From NCBI GenBank assembly GCA_963693285.1, contig OY848917.1, forward strand, positions 24,734,745-24,798,744: a DNA stretch of 64,000 bases, given 5' to 3'. Numbering within the stretch: the first letter of the stretch is position 1; each line of letters starts with the position of its first letter. The position numbers and the translations under genes are program-made. This stretch comes from Xestospongia muta. Taxonomy: Eukaryota > Porifera > Demospongiae > Haplosclerida > Petrosiidae. Below the pieces are notes generated by a model. It ran no database searches and was not told the origin of the DNA. It saw only the letters and a program-made list of their open reading frames with translations. This document shows positions 24,050-34,594 of this stretch, piece after piece.

Positions 24050-24321
24050 TCAGTTATTTTCAATCTCAACAACTTCCATCTCCTCATTTATCTTATTACT
24101 AATTGTCAGGGAAAGATTAGTAGTATCTTGACCAAGACTGCTTATTTTATTCCATATTATCTTCTTTTTTTTGTAAAGAGAAATTACAAAAGTAATAATT
24201 CCAATGATCCCTGTGTCAAAGTGGTAAGTCACACATGTATATACTCAATAAAAAACTAACCCAAAACAATAGTAATTACTGATGTCACACTAACAATAAT
24301 CATCACTGACGAATTCTTACT
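24050..24321 (-). CDS. Copy B exons 18-19: transmembrane helix and cytoplasmic tail
   Basis: Exon 18 (24261-24321) begins [12 protein letters not shown] and exon 19 (24050-24210) continues [12 protein letters not shown], together one membrane helix of about 27 residues stopped by YKKKK, then a 43-residue tail ending VEIENN. The positive cluster after the helix fits type I topology. The tail has no ITAM, ITIM or enzymatic domain; its only tyrosine is at the membrane boundary. The tail is nearly identical in C and D, which suggests a shared intracellular role. Confidence 0.82.
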
Positions 24322-27300
24322 CTTTGTATAGAGAGAAAGAAATAACAGCAAGTACAATATTAAGCTTCAATATATACTTTGTCTATGCTTGGAATATTTA
24401 TCTCTGCTACTGATGATGAAGCTAAAGTAACAAACATTAATTAACTGTATTGTTGTGTATACAACTTTACGTTGAATAATAGTAGAACTCCATTTGTTGT
24501 CTGGAGTATTTATCTCTGCTACTGATGATGAAGCTAAAGTAACAAACATTAAATAACTGTATTGTTATATATACAACCTTACGTTGAATAACAGTAGAGC
24601 TCCATTTGTTGTCTGGAGTATTTATCTCTGCTACTGATGATGAAGCTAAAATTACAAACATTAAATAACTGTATTCTTATATTTACAACCTTACGTTCAA
24701 TAATATTAGAACACCATTCATTGTTTTCTTCACAAACAAGACAGTGCTTCCCACCAAACAGAGGTTGATATGTATTTCTTGGACAAATATTGCATGGTTC
24801 CATGCCAGATTGGGAATATGAGCCAGGTAAACATAGAGCTGTACAAATGAGATAGCATATCAATCAACATTGACATTAAAAATCATTAATTAATTACCTT
24901 TACAGTCTGTTTCTAGTACTGATCCAACAGTTGAAGTTGAATAACTTTCTGGACAATTATGGCATTCAACTGACCCTTGTTTGTTCTGATATTTCCCAAC
25001 AGGACAAGCAGAACAAACAGGTAGATATTCATTACTATAATGTCCAGATTCCAGTGACAAATATTCTTTAACATAACCAGACCAGAATTCTCCAGGGGAA
25101 CACGCAACTGCATGTAAAGAGGTAATGAAATATATTTATAACTGTAATTTATTACATTATTTACCACAAAGTAAGTAGTTTGAGTTTAATTGCTGTCCTT
25201 CAGGACAAACATGTCTACGCTCATCAATAGTCAAAGTGTCAGGGACTACTTGATAGAAAATATCATTGCTTTGAAATGTCATATTGACAGATCCACTAAA
25301 AATATCTTTAACTTTCTGTCGTACTATTTCAAGATCATATATCGCCGAGGAGAACGTTGTCGCTATTTCCTCAATAGATTGATGTTTTATGTCACTTCTA
25401 GTGACATTAGCACTGTAAAGACTAAATCTTAGAATATTATGTTTGGGAAGAGTAGGATCTAGTTGAACATTAAAGTCTTGAATATTTGCAGTATTTAGGT
25501 TTAATGCTCTCTGAATGTCAAGTAGAAGTTCATTTGAGTTTGATCCTGAAACTGACTCGTTACCAGATGAAATGATGCCATTTGAATCTTTACTACAACA
25601 TTGTTCTATTGAGAATTGTATAGGATAGGCATTTCTTGCAACACTTATTGGTAACAATGATAACTTAACAGGCTTTGATTCGGTCTTTCCATGTTCATTC
25701 TTTGCTTCACATTTATACCATCCTACATCTGAAAATGTAGGTTTTACAAAATAAAGTACACTAGCATCTTCACCAGAAACCTCATCCCAGCTAACATTAG
25801 AATGTCTTTTGAAGTACCACATCCAGGATGGGTCTGGTGTCGCAGTAGCATCACAACGAAGTTCCACACCACTTTCATCACCAACATATGTGGTCACATC
25901 CTTTGGTTGTAAAATGAGTTGTGGTATTTGGTAATATTTTACTACAGCATGATTGGATTTAGTGGTTCCAATTGCATTCACTGCTTCACAAACATAAACT
26001 GCTTCATCACTTTTCTGAAAGTTCTTTATTGTTAATTCTGAAGTTTTAGCCTTGGCTATGATGAAGTCATTTTTCAGCCACCTGTATGTTAATGACAGTG
26101 AAGAAGTAGCTGAGCATGTGAGGGTCACATTACTTCCAGCTCTGACAAATGACTCAGATGGGGGTTGGATGGTAATATTAGGAATAGAAGCACACCAGTA
26201 TTCTAAGTCATTAATGGAGGCCACTACTTCACTAACTAGTGTAATAGTGTCTATAGCATTGTAAATAGTAAGATCTCTATTGGAAGTAAGTGAAGATAGC
26301 TTCAGAGTCATGTCTGGTATTAGTTTTAATATGGACTGAGCTTTATCTCCTGGAACATCATAAAGAAGTATGACAAAAATATCTGACAATTGATTAAGAC
26401 AATCATTGAAACCAAAGCATCGATAACCAGCTATAAGTTTTGTTTTGTTGTGATAGTCTTCCATCTGATTTATCCAATATTGAAAAGAACTCTCCAAAAC
26501 CCTTTTAGATAGACGTTTTAATATCAATTTGGTTGTATTAGCATATTTTACTTGTTTTTTTGCAAGTTTATTGTAGAATTTATTAGTTAGATTTGAACTC
26601 AATGAAAGTGTTTCATTCACACTCTCCTCAGCACTATTGATAGCAGACTCAATTATGGCACTTGATTCCAATGTATTATTGAGAGCATCTTCTAGTGACT
26701 TGTTCACATAATTGAGATAGTTTTGTAACTTTTCAAGAGTGAAGCAATTAGATTCAAAATTGCCTACAACATTGAATGGATCAGATGATTCTCTTCTTTG
26801 TACAGAGCGTTTTTTGACATTTATATTACCAACAGCTATAGACATGGCATGTTCAAGTACTTTCTCAGAAATCATTTCTTTGACTAAATTCAAAGGAGCA
26901 TTGAAATCAACTACAACACTGGTTTCATATGATGTATTAGAATAAGGTATTGCATATTTTATTTGAAGAGGAAAAACGACAGGAGAGGATGTTGTCATAG
27001 AGACCTTAGACTGAATGGACAAAAGTTGAACCAAGTTTTCAGCAGTAGTATGATTTTTGAGCCAATTAACAAGTGGAAGGTTTTTTTGGCTATCTGCAAT
27101 TATCTGGTCATAGTTTTGCAAACTTGCATTATATGCAAAGACTGCACTATTGTAAACATCTCTGGTAAGATTGAGTTGTTGCTCAGATGCATTTCCTTCC
27201 GCTTCCTTTATTTCTAAAGTAGTTTTTGCATCTTGTTCATTTTCTATAGCAACAAGTAGGGATTGGTGTACTGAATTAATTTTGACTAATGCTTCTGCTG

Positions 27301-30300
27301 ATGCACCAGCTGCATTAATGAGTGCCTGTTGTTTCATTTCTCTGCACTGACTATTAGCTGTTGCACATGGTTCTTTATCCAACTTGGTTACACAGTCATA
27401 GAATTTCCAGCATATATATGGTTTGCTTCCATTGTATTGTTGTACAGGACAAATGAATGCAGTCTTTTTAATTGTTGTAACCACAGCATCAACAAAGGTC
27501 TCTTTATATCCTCCAATCTTACGACAAACCTTGTAGCATTTATCAACTAGGGAAGGAAGTGGTAGATTAATTGGAATTGTTAAATGTATTGGAATCGGAA
27601 ATCTTAAAGTGTATTCAGCCACTTTAGACCACTTTATTCCAAGCTTTTTTTTGCAATAATTAACATATTCACAGTGGGTTACAAATTTGGCCCTTGATTG
27701 TTGTGTCATAATAGATACTGTTTCATAGCGGTGGCAAGTACTATCTACACTGATGTATGTTGGTTTATAACATGTGACTGCTTTGCTGCCACTTTTACAC
27801 ATCTTTTCACATTCAGAAATATCACACAGCTGATCAATATTAGATTTCATTGCTTCATTGATGTTATACGCATCTAATAACTGATCAAGTTCATTCTGCC
27901 TTTGGTTTACTACGATTTTCCAGTGAAGTATATCAGTCTTTGCTTCTTTCTGAGCTTGCAGTATTGATAAATATTCAGACTCTAAAGCTTGAAATTTAGC
28001 TTCTAAATAGGTAAGTTTATCTTTGGCATTTTCCACATTGTTACTTGCTGTCAGTATTCTCTGCATTGTAAAATTTGTGGAATAATATATAAGCTCATAT
28101 AAATTGGTTTCTGTTTCTTGTTGAAAGGTATCTTCTCCTTGATCAAACAACACATCAATATTCAATACTTGAGACTCCCATGGAGTAGTTAACTCAGCAG
28201 ATCCATTTAACATTCCTGAGTAGTGACTGAAAAATGTGACGTGCTTTTGAAAGGATAAGTTGTCATTGAAGAAAATATCGGCAACAATACTAATATCAAA
28301 AACAGAAATGTTTACATCTGAATATTTGCCAGTCACTTGTCCATCAATTGCTACATCAATTACCATGTGACTGTCAGTATTGGGTAATTGTATAAATTTC
28401 CCCAAGTTCTTTACATAGCCCGAGTTGTGTGACATGATTCTTAGTTGTGTGTTTGGACTTTCAACCCAAAAGGGTAGTTTACCTGGTATTACCAATGTAC
28501 TGGTTAAGCCAGGTATTAGAAGTCTTGATAGCCTTATGCCGAGACAATTGGAGTTCATTGATACCCATTGTGGAATAAAATCATTCAAGTTAAAAGAAAT
28601 GAATATTGAGACTGGACAGTTGGAGTCATCAGCAGTGAAGAAAATATTATTGAAAACATCACTATTATTATATAATGGAGAGTAAGTCATCATCATGACC
28701 ATTCCTTTACTGAACTGAAAATTATTGTCTATTAATATTAAATTAAATAGTAAAACCAAATGTGAAAAAAGGAAGACTTACTATTTATAATCAAAAGACC
28801 ACTTTCATTAGCAGATTCTAAATGAAGCACCCACAAGAGGGACATGATATTAATTGAACAATTCCCACGTAACTTCACTGGTGACTGTAAGATAACAGTA
28901 AGTAATCATTAGTTCAAAAAATATATAAATAATTCTTACTTGGTTTACTGTGTTAATTTGTATGAACGATTTTCCTGTGAATGATACACCAACTGTTAAA
29001 TTGTGGTTTATAAGTGTTCCAGAGGCTGTAAAAGATAGTTCAGTATCATATGATGGAACATCCAGGTGCACACTTTGAGACCCATTCCAAAATATCTCAT
29101 TAGTTATTAAGTCCAGACCTAATGATGACAATGTGCAAGTAGTAAAATGAACATTCCATCCTGCTATTCTGAACTGAGATATAGGGTAAAAATCTGTTAA
29201 AACATTTCCTGCTCTCTCTGTTAGGCTGATATGAAGTGATGCAAGTTGTCCTTGACAGATATCCAGAGCAAAACAAATTGGTCTGCTCTGTACATGATAT
29301 TGGTAAACCAATTGCTGTCCTTTAACTCTAATTTTAAGGTCTGCATTCACTTGAACAATATAGTAAAGACCAGATGGTTTAAGAGACAACAGTTCACAAC
29401 CTTGTATATTTTGAACTTCATAAGCTGTCTTTAACATTACTAGGACGTCATAATACTGAAGTGGGATTTCTTTATTACCATTAGAAAGAAGTTCAATATT
29501 TATTCCAACTGGCAAAATATGGTGAACTTTGTTCAAAAATGTCGCAAACAAAGAATGAGATACAACCATAGCATGAGTATCAGATACATCCAAGTCCCAG
29601 TTGAAACATTGATCTGTGTGTCTTGAATCATGAGGACATTGACCACAGTTAAGATTGTCACTATTGATAGAGATGTCCAAACTTTGTGATGATAGTGAAG
29701 CATTAACACCAGCAATAGAGACAGGAAGCATCAGGTCTTCACTGTGAATGAATGTTATACCTTTGGTTTTGAATATAGTATTGTCATACCACATACATGA
29801 AGATGACAGGAACACATTCTGTAATGTAGAAATGCAATAGTTTTGTTTGAAAGTAGTTATCTTCTGACAACAACCTGCCTCCACTATACCATTTTCTAAA
29901 TTGTTTGAACTGAAGTAAATACTAGAGGAATAATCCAAATTTGATATCACAAGCAAAATGTTATTTTCAGGTTGTTGGTAATTTTCTTTAGTTTCAATTA
30001 TATATTTTATGATGAACACTCCTTCAGCATGAGGTGTCAGTTTAAAGCCAACACTTTTTGACCTTGATGTAATCAACAGCCGATTATGTGGTGATACAAC
30101 AATTGATGAATCACACACAACAATGACTGTAATATTTTGATTGGTTGATGCATTTATATAAACTGTTTCTGTTTGGCTATTAACCTTAACAGCTGAAAGT
30201 ACTGAAGTTTTGATGACAACAGTTTCACAATATTGACCCGTAAAGTCAAGATTGCAATGACATGATGGAGAATTATCATTTGTTACAAAACAGGTTCCAC

Positions 30301-32556
30301 CATTTTGACAGGGACTGGGATTGCAAATTTCAATCTCTATACATGTGGATATAAAAGACAACATTATAATAGTAAGTTGTAAAGAAGAACTCACTAAGAC
30401 ATGTCTCAGGCTCTGTCCAAGCAACACTACCATTGTTCCCAAGAGAGCAAATTTGTTTATAAGTACTTTTATTTCCTAAATGATAACCATCTTCACATAT
30501 TAATGTACATGTTGAATTAAATTCTGTGTAGCATGGCAAAACAATCAATGAACTAGTACTTGACTCTAATTCCTTGCAGTGTAACGGAAGACAAACTGAG
30601 TCTACTCCACTCCAAGTGCTGTTAGATAGACACTGCCTTATTGATGACCCTGATAAACTGTATCCAGCATTGCAAGTGAATAGACATGATTCATCAGTAA
30701 CTTGAAGGCCAGTACAGTCAATGACACCATTTGCAGGTTCTGATAATGTTGGACAGAGAAGTGGGTCACAAGAACGGCCATCCTTTAGAAGAGTGTATCC
30801 TTCTTTGCACTCACAATGAAAGCTTCCAGGTACATTGTGGCAGGAGTGATCACAACCACCATTGTGAAAGTCACATTCATCAATATCTAATAGTATAAGA
30901 AATAATAGTTCACTACTGTTGTTCATATTATTTACAATTTTTATGGTATACACATATTATAGATAAATAGACAGATAGATGGATAGCTGAAGATATTTGT
31001 GTTCATGTGTACATGGATTCATATATGTATCCAAATCCATAATAATTGTATGCATACACAATATACTTTAATTTACAATTATTACCTAAACAAGTACTAT
31101 TATCAAATAGACTAAGGTAAAATCCCTGTTCACAAGAACAATTATATCGGCCCTCTAAACAGTGTTTATTGGTACAAATCTGATTACAACTTGATAAGTG
31201 CTCAGTGCATTCATCAATATCTGAGAACAAGAACTAAACATTAATTAAACAAAAGTAAATTTATACTCACCATTACAGGAAAAACCATCAGCTTGTAAAG
31301 CACACCCAACTTCACAAGTACAATTGTAGTTTCCTTTATGATTTAAACAAACTTGCTGACAATTATGATTACCTTCTAAACACGGATTAACACCTATAGA
31401 ACATGTACGAATATCATACAATATACATCAAAAATATATTAAAAATATGACACGTGATCATTTATCCAATCTATGTTCAACTTACGTGTGCATAAATGCA
31501 TGTCTACACTATCCTTGTAGTATCCAGTATTACATGAACATATGTATGACCCAACTGTGTTTCTGCAATTTTGAGCACATCCTCCATTAGCAACAAGACA
31601 TTCATTGACATCTATAATTTACTGTAATATCATGTTCTGTCAAAACTTCATTTCATACCATTACAAGTTTGTCCATCCAATCCTATTTTATATCCCTGAG
31701 GACAGCTACATACATAACTTCCAGGAGTGTTAGTGCAGTGGTCATCACTATAACAAGCATGAGTTCCATCTGTACACTCATCAATGTCTATTAATTTTAT
31801 CAAAATATAGACACATAATAAGAATAGTATAAAGTAGTTCGTGATAATACTCTTTAAGAAATCCATTTAACTCATGTTGCAAAACTCATCAAAATATTGA
31901 AAATGATCTTAGTGGTGTCACAAGCATTGAAATGCTTTCAAAGCATGGATTAATGGTATTATTGTACCAAAGTAAAAGGTATGGTCTAGGAAGAGTATAA
32001 AAGAGTAAAATGTGCATCGAATAATCTACAAACTCCCCATGAAAGTAACTAATATTGTACTGCTCGACATTATTAATTATATGCAAACAACTCTCATCTA
32101 TACTTGTGTAATGATAAGTCTTTGCTACAAACATTCCACCAATGTTAATACAATAACTTTTATGTAAGAACATACTTTGCCATGTTAGCCATTCCTTACA
32201 AAGCATGCATTTTTCACAGGGTAATTTGATGACTGACATCATGCTGAAGAATGTACCAGATTATCATTTCGCTTGGGGGTATAATAGTCTGACAAAGAGA
32301 CTACATATTTTGTATATTCTTTTAAGTCTACAATAATGCAGTGGATTATTTAACCTTTGTTGCCTATTCCTTGTTTGTTAAATACCCCAAAATGCCCATT
32401 CAGACTCATGGTGATTTGTCAGGACTGTGTTCATGCATGTTAGCTTTTCAATCCCTCTGATTGTCCTTTCAGTATATAAAAAAGAACAATACATTATATG
32501 CTGATTGTGTAAAGCAATGTCTATTTTTTGTAAAACACCATGTAAAATCACGGTTC

Positions 32557-32610
<54 letters not shown>

Positions 32611-33214
32611 GTGTATGTGTGTGTACTTGGTTTAGAGGGAGGAATTAGGAAAAAATTCTGATTCTATAGTGCCATTTTGTGCTAACCTGTGTCACAATGA
32701 CTTCCAGTCCATCCACTATTACAAGTGCAAGTATATGGTAAGACACAGGTTCCATGTATACATCCAGGTGGAAGGCAAATTGCTAAATTTTACATAATCA
32801 TTTCAACATTTTGTGTCATCAATGTCATACCAACACAATTAGGATATGTTCCAATATAAAGTGGACAGCAGGTTCCTTCTTGATAGTAGACAGCTACTTG
32901 TGTATAAGCCCAACGCCTTGAACTTCTTCGTCTATACAGTGTATATGGTATAGGTCTTCATGTTAAGAACTAGTATGAACAATAACAAACCTGTATCCAT
33001 TACAACGACGACGTAACCACCAGCCACATGAATATGTATACCCTTGGGAATAGTAGGTTGTGACAGTATACCCATTGCTCCTATAACGCACCATAGTTCT
33101 GTAACAACTGTGTAAAGATCAGATAAAATCATGCAGTTAATATTCATCTTACCTTTGGCTTGCAGAGAGAGTGATCAGAATTGCTAAAAGGACCGTGATG
33201 CTGTAACTTTTCAT
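24050..33214 (-). CDS. Copy B: complete 19-exon mosaic type I membrane receptor
   Basis: Exons, 5' to 3': 33153-33214, 32991-33107, 32831-32955, 32687-32782, 31659-31787, 31486-31611, 31271-31393, 31086-31220, 30395-30886, 28940-30336, 28782-28884, 25165-28728, 24898-25107, 24695-24838, 24583-24645, 24471-24533, 24378-24421, 24261-24321, 24050-24210. They total 7,215 nt in one frame, 2,404 residues, with GT-AG at every junction. All introns are phase 1 or 2 at the 5' end, then almost uniformly phase 1, except phase 0 before exons 11 and 18. Order: signal peptide, EMI-like, five EGF, EGF-CCP-CCP, EGF plus unknown region, coiled coils, two Ig, unknown module, two GCC2/GCC3-like modules, juxtamembrane repeats, transmembrane helix, 43-residue tail. 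Family knowledge places such proteins at the cell surface in adhesion or recognition; the ligand is unknown. It is the best reference copy in the window. Confidence 0.88.
24378..24645 (-). CDS. Copy B exons 15-17: duplicated 63-nt juxtamembrane exons
   Basis: Exons 15 (24583-24645) and 16 (24471-24533) are 63 nt each and nearly identical, encoding [20 protein letters not shown]. Exon 17 (24378-24421) shares only the first half (SSSVAEIN) and then reads IPSIDK. The repeat period is 112 bp including the intron. The second half of the 63-nt exon and the intron after it resemble the end of exon 14 and its intron. Copy C also has two such exons (40778-40840 and 40666-40728); copy D has one (58830-58892). 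Confidence 0.8.
24695..25107 (-). CDS. Copy B exons 13-14: two GCC2/GCC3-like cysteine-rich modules
   Basis: Exon 13 (24898-25107) contains [19 protein letters not shown] and exon 14 (24695-24838) contains [18 protein letters not shown] then [15 protein letters not shown]. The CxxGxYxxxxGxxxCxxCPxxxYxxxxG pattern matches ephrin-receptor-like GCC2/GCC3 repeats, which are common near the membrane in animal receptors. A half-module precedes them at the end of exon 12 (VCPEGQQ to LCG). The last part of exon 14 ([10 protein letters not shown]) resembles the second half of the following 63-nt exons. Confidence 0.8.
25165..28884 (-). CDS. Copy B exons 11-12, including the 3,564-nt giant exon
   Basis: Exon 11 (28782-28884) links exon 10 to exon 12. 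Exon 12 (25165-28728, residues 969-2156) is 3,564 nt in B, C and D with no intron. From N to C it holds a beta-type region, a coiled coil (about 27835-28130, with [20 protein letters not shown]), a cysteine-rich core ([10 protein letters not shown] to CATANSQC, about 27310-27830), further helices (about 27080-27330 and 26290-26750), two Ig domains, and an unrecognised module of about 140 residues ending [15 protein letters not shown]. The helical parts suggest oligomerisation or a long stalk. [10 protein letters not shown] basic stretch near 26800 might be cleaved, but it does not match a strict furin site. Confidence 0.82.
25655..26185 (-). CDS. Copy B tandem Ig domains (part of exon 12)
   Basis: Ig1 has [20 protein letters not shown] and [14 protein letters not shown]; Ig2 has [21 protein letters not shown] and [15 protein letters not shown]. 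The paired cysteines, core tryptophan and DxAxYxC / DxGxYxC motifs are typical of I-set Ig domains. They sit between the helical stalk and the membrane-proximal modules and are strongly conserved among B, C and D. Confidence 0.9.
28940..30336 (-). CDS. Copy B exon 10: EGF then large unrecognised ectodomain
   Basis: A 1,397-nt exon (about residues 469-934), same length in A and C. It begins with an EGF ([12 protein letters not shown] to TGQYCE). The remaining roughly 420 residues are beta-rich with several N-glycosylation sequons and conserved cysteines (EPGCC-like pair, [29 protein letters not shown]). I recognise no domain. The block has an [20 protein letters not shown] helix in the middle. 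It ends in phase 0 at a GTAAGA donor. Confidence 0.8.
30395..30886 (-). CDS. Copy B exon 9: EGF plus two sushi/CCP modules
   Basis: A 492-nt exon (about residues 305-468) of the same length in A (4074-4565), B and C (46585-47076). It opens [16 protein letters not shown], a calcium-binding EGF. Then CCP1 runs from [10 protein letters not shown] through [12 protein letters not shown] to [10 protein letters not shown], and CCP2 from CKELE through CEDGYHL to WTEPETC. Both have the four-cysteine plus tryptophan pattern of complement control modules. Fusing EGF and two CCPs in one exon differs from the one-module-per-exon rule elsewhere in this gene. Confidence 0.85.
31086..32782 (-). CDS. Copy B exons 4-8: array of five EGF domains
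   Basis: One EGF per exon, all phase 1-1. Exon 4 (32687-32782) is a short non-calcium EGF with GCIHGTC and [10 protein letters not shown]. Exon 5 (31659-31787), exon 6 (31486-31611) and exon 8 (31086-31220) begin DIDEC, DVNEC and DIDEC, the calcium-binding signature, with six cysteines each. Exon 7 (31271-31393) begins RVNPC where copy A reads DVDEC, so its calcium ligands are lost while the cysteines remain. Exon 8 has an unusual KHCLEG insert in its middle loop. Tandem calcium-binding EGFs usually form a rigid rod. Confidence 0.85.
32557..32608. repeat. TA dinucleotide microsatellite in copy B intron 4
   Basis: About 52 bp of nearly pure alternating AT followed by a TGTGTA tail. At the equivalent place in copy C (about 48761-48778) there is only a short TATATGTGTGTG run. 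Confidence 0.9.
32831..33214 (-). CDS. Copy B exons 1-3: signal peptide and EMI-like domain
   Basis: Exon 1 gives a 20-residue signal peptide ([20 protein letters not shown]). Exons 2-3 (about residues 21-101) give one domain with early CYRT, a central CGWWLRRRC pair, a tyrosine-rich stretch, then [13 protein letters not shown] and a final Cys. The CC pair followed by a terminal Cys matches EMI domains, which mediate assembly of extracellular matrix proteins. The loop between the two central cysteines is the most variable part among copies: seven residues in A and B and four in C, with almost no shared residues. Confidence 0.75.
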
Positions 33215-34594
33215 TGTGAAAGCAAATTACCAAATTATAATCTACTGCATGAAGAAGGCAAACCATGACTTATATATAAACTTGATTGTGTGGATTCTGA
33301 CAGCAATTATGGCTTCAGCATATATTTGCCTCAACTCATGGATAACGACGTTTAGTGTCATTCATGCAAGAACTAAGTAAACATGTTATTGTATACATAT
33401 CACTGTAAAATAAATATATTACTTTAACAAACTATTTTGTAGCTTACATTAATGGAACTCTATATATGGAACCTAGAATTCATGAGAATTACTCACTGTT
33501 TAATTTGTTGGCACATTACACTGTTACATAATGTTTGTTACTTCATAATAATAGTCAACATGCCAACAAATTGTACAGTGAGTAATTCACATGAGTTCTA
33601 GATTCCATATGTGTAATTATTTTGCAGTACATGTACACTTTAAAACTAATATCTTATTTTAACAATTAATTATTTATAGTTCTCATTGTTATGGAATCTA
33701 GAGTTCATTCATGTGAATTACTCACTATATAGTTTGTTGATTTGTAGTAGTACAACTATAAATAACAACATTTCTCTATATAATAGCACAGTCACAGAAT
33801 GTAACAATATATCACTGATATTATTAGTTAGTTGGTGATTAATTTTAATTGTTTGTGCCAACTGGGCTATTATGTAGCGATGATGCAACTGTCATCCCTA
33901 CTATTTTGTTTGTATTCTTTGTATTAGATTGATATTAGCCAACCTTTTACATTTACTTCATTTTTGGAAAACATTTTTGTTTACTTGTGTGTGTAGTTGT
34001 TTTTTTAAGTAATTGTTTTGATAGTCAATAGTAAAAGCTGTAGCATGCTGGAAGTTAATGAAGTTCCATGTTTAACCAGCTCACCAAAAATATTCTTTCA
34101 GATTGTGATAAAGATATTATTATTAGTAAGTAGTTAAATAAAGCAATAACAAGAAAGTAGCTGGGAATTTGGAATTATTCCATTATGAGTTCTGGACATG
34201 CATCATAGCTAGATTTACAGTCACTGCCTTGTGAGTCATACAATAATTATCCTGGATCTTCTTTTAAGCTGAACATCAAACCTGGAAATAGTGTATACTT
34301 ACACCTCAATTTAGCTATAACATTCTCAGTTCCTATTCGCTTCTATTTTGCTAATATTAATTATTCATAACAAATGGCTTACTAAAAGTAGCTCTTAGTA
34401 ATAAACTGCTGAAATCACTATTTTAGTTTCTGAAATGCTCTAAATTAGACCTACAAAAGGGCATACTTCATGGTTGAGCATGTTGCCTCTGTTAATTTGG
34501 TATCCAAACTGTTTATGATTATTGAGTTATTGGGAACTATAAAGCAACAGAAGTAGAGGAAAGATAAAAAAATTTAACATTTTACCTGTTAGTT
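33215..34594. other. Upstream flank of copy B
   Basis: Holds the promoter region and a MITE-like palindrome relative (33424 to about 33620) whose right arm is deleted. It also contains a half-element similar to the other palindrome family (about 33645-33760) and AT-rich DNA aligned with the A flank at 8411-9950 and the C flank from about 49850. No gene is seen. Confidence 0.5.
33271..33280 (-). promoter_or_regulatory. TATA box of copy B
   Basis: Minus-strand TTTATATATA, about 57 bp upstream of the ATG at 33214. The same element stands at the same distance in copy C. Confidence 0.55.

Noticed and set aside
26780..26830. Possible furin cleavage site (KKRSVQRRE) in the giant exon
   Set aside because: There is no Arg at the P4 position, and the motif is altered in copy C (KKHSVQRRE); too weak to annotate as a processing site.
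32461..32661. Plus-strand ORF with an isoleucine-tyrosine run
   Set aside because: It is translation of the TA microsatellite.
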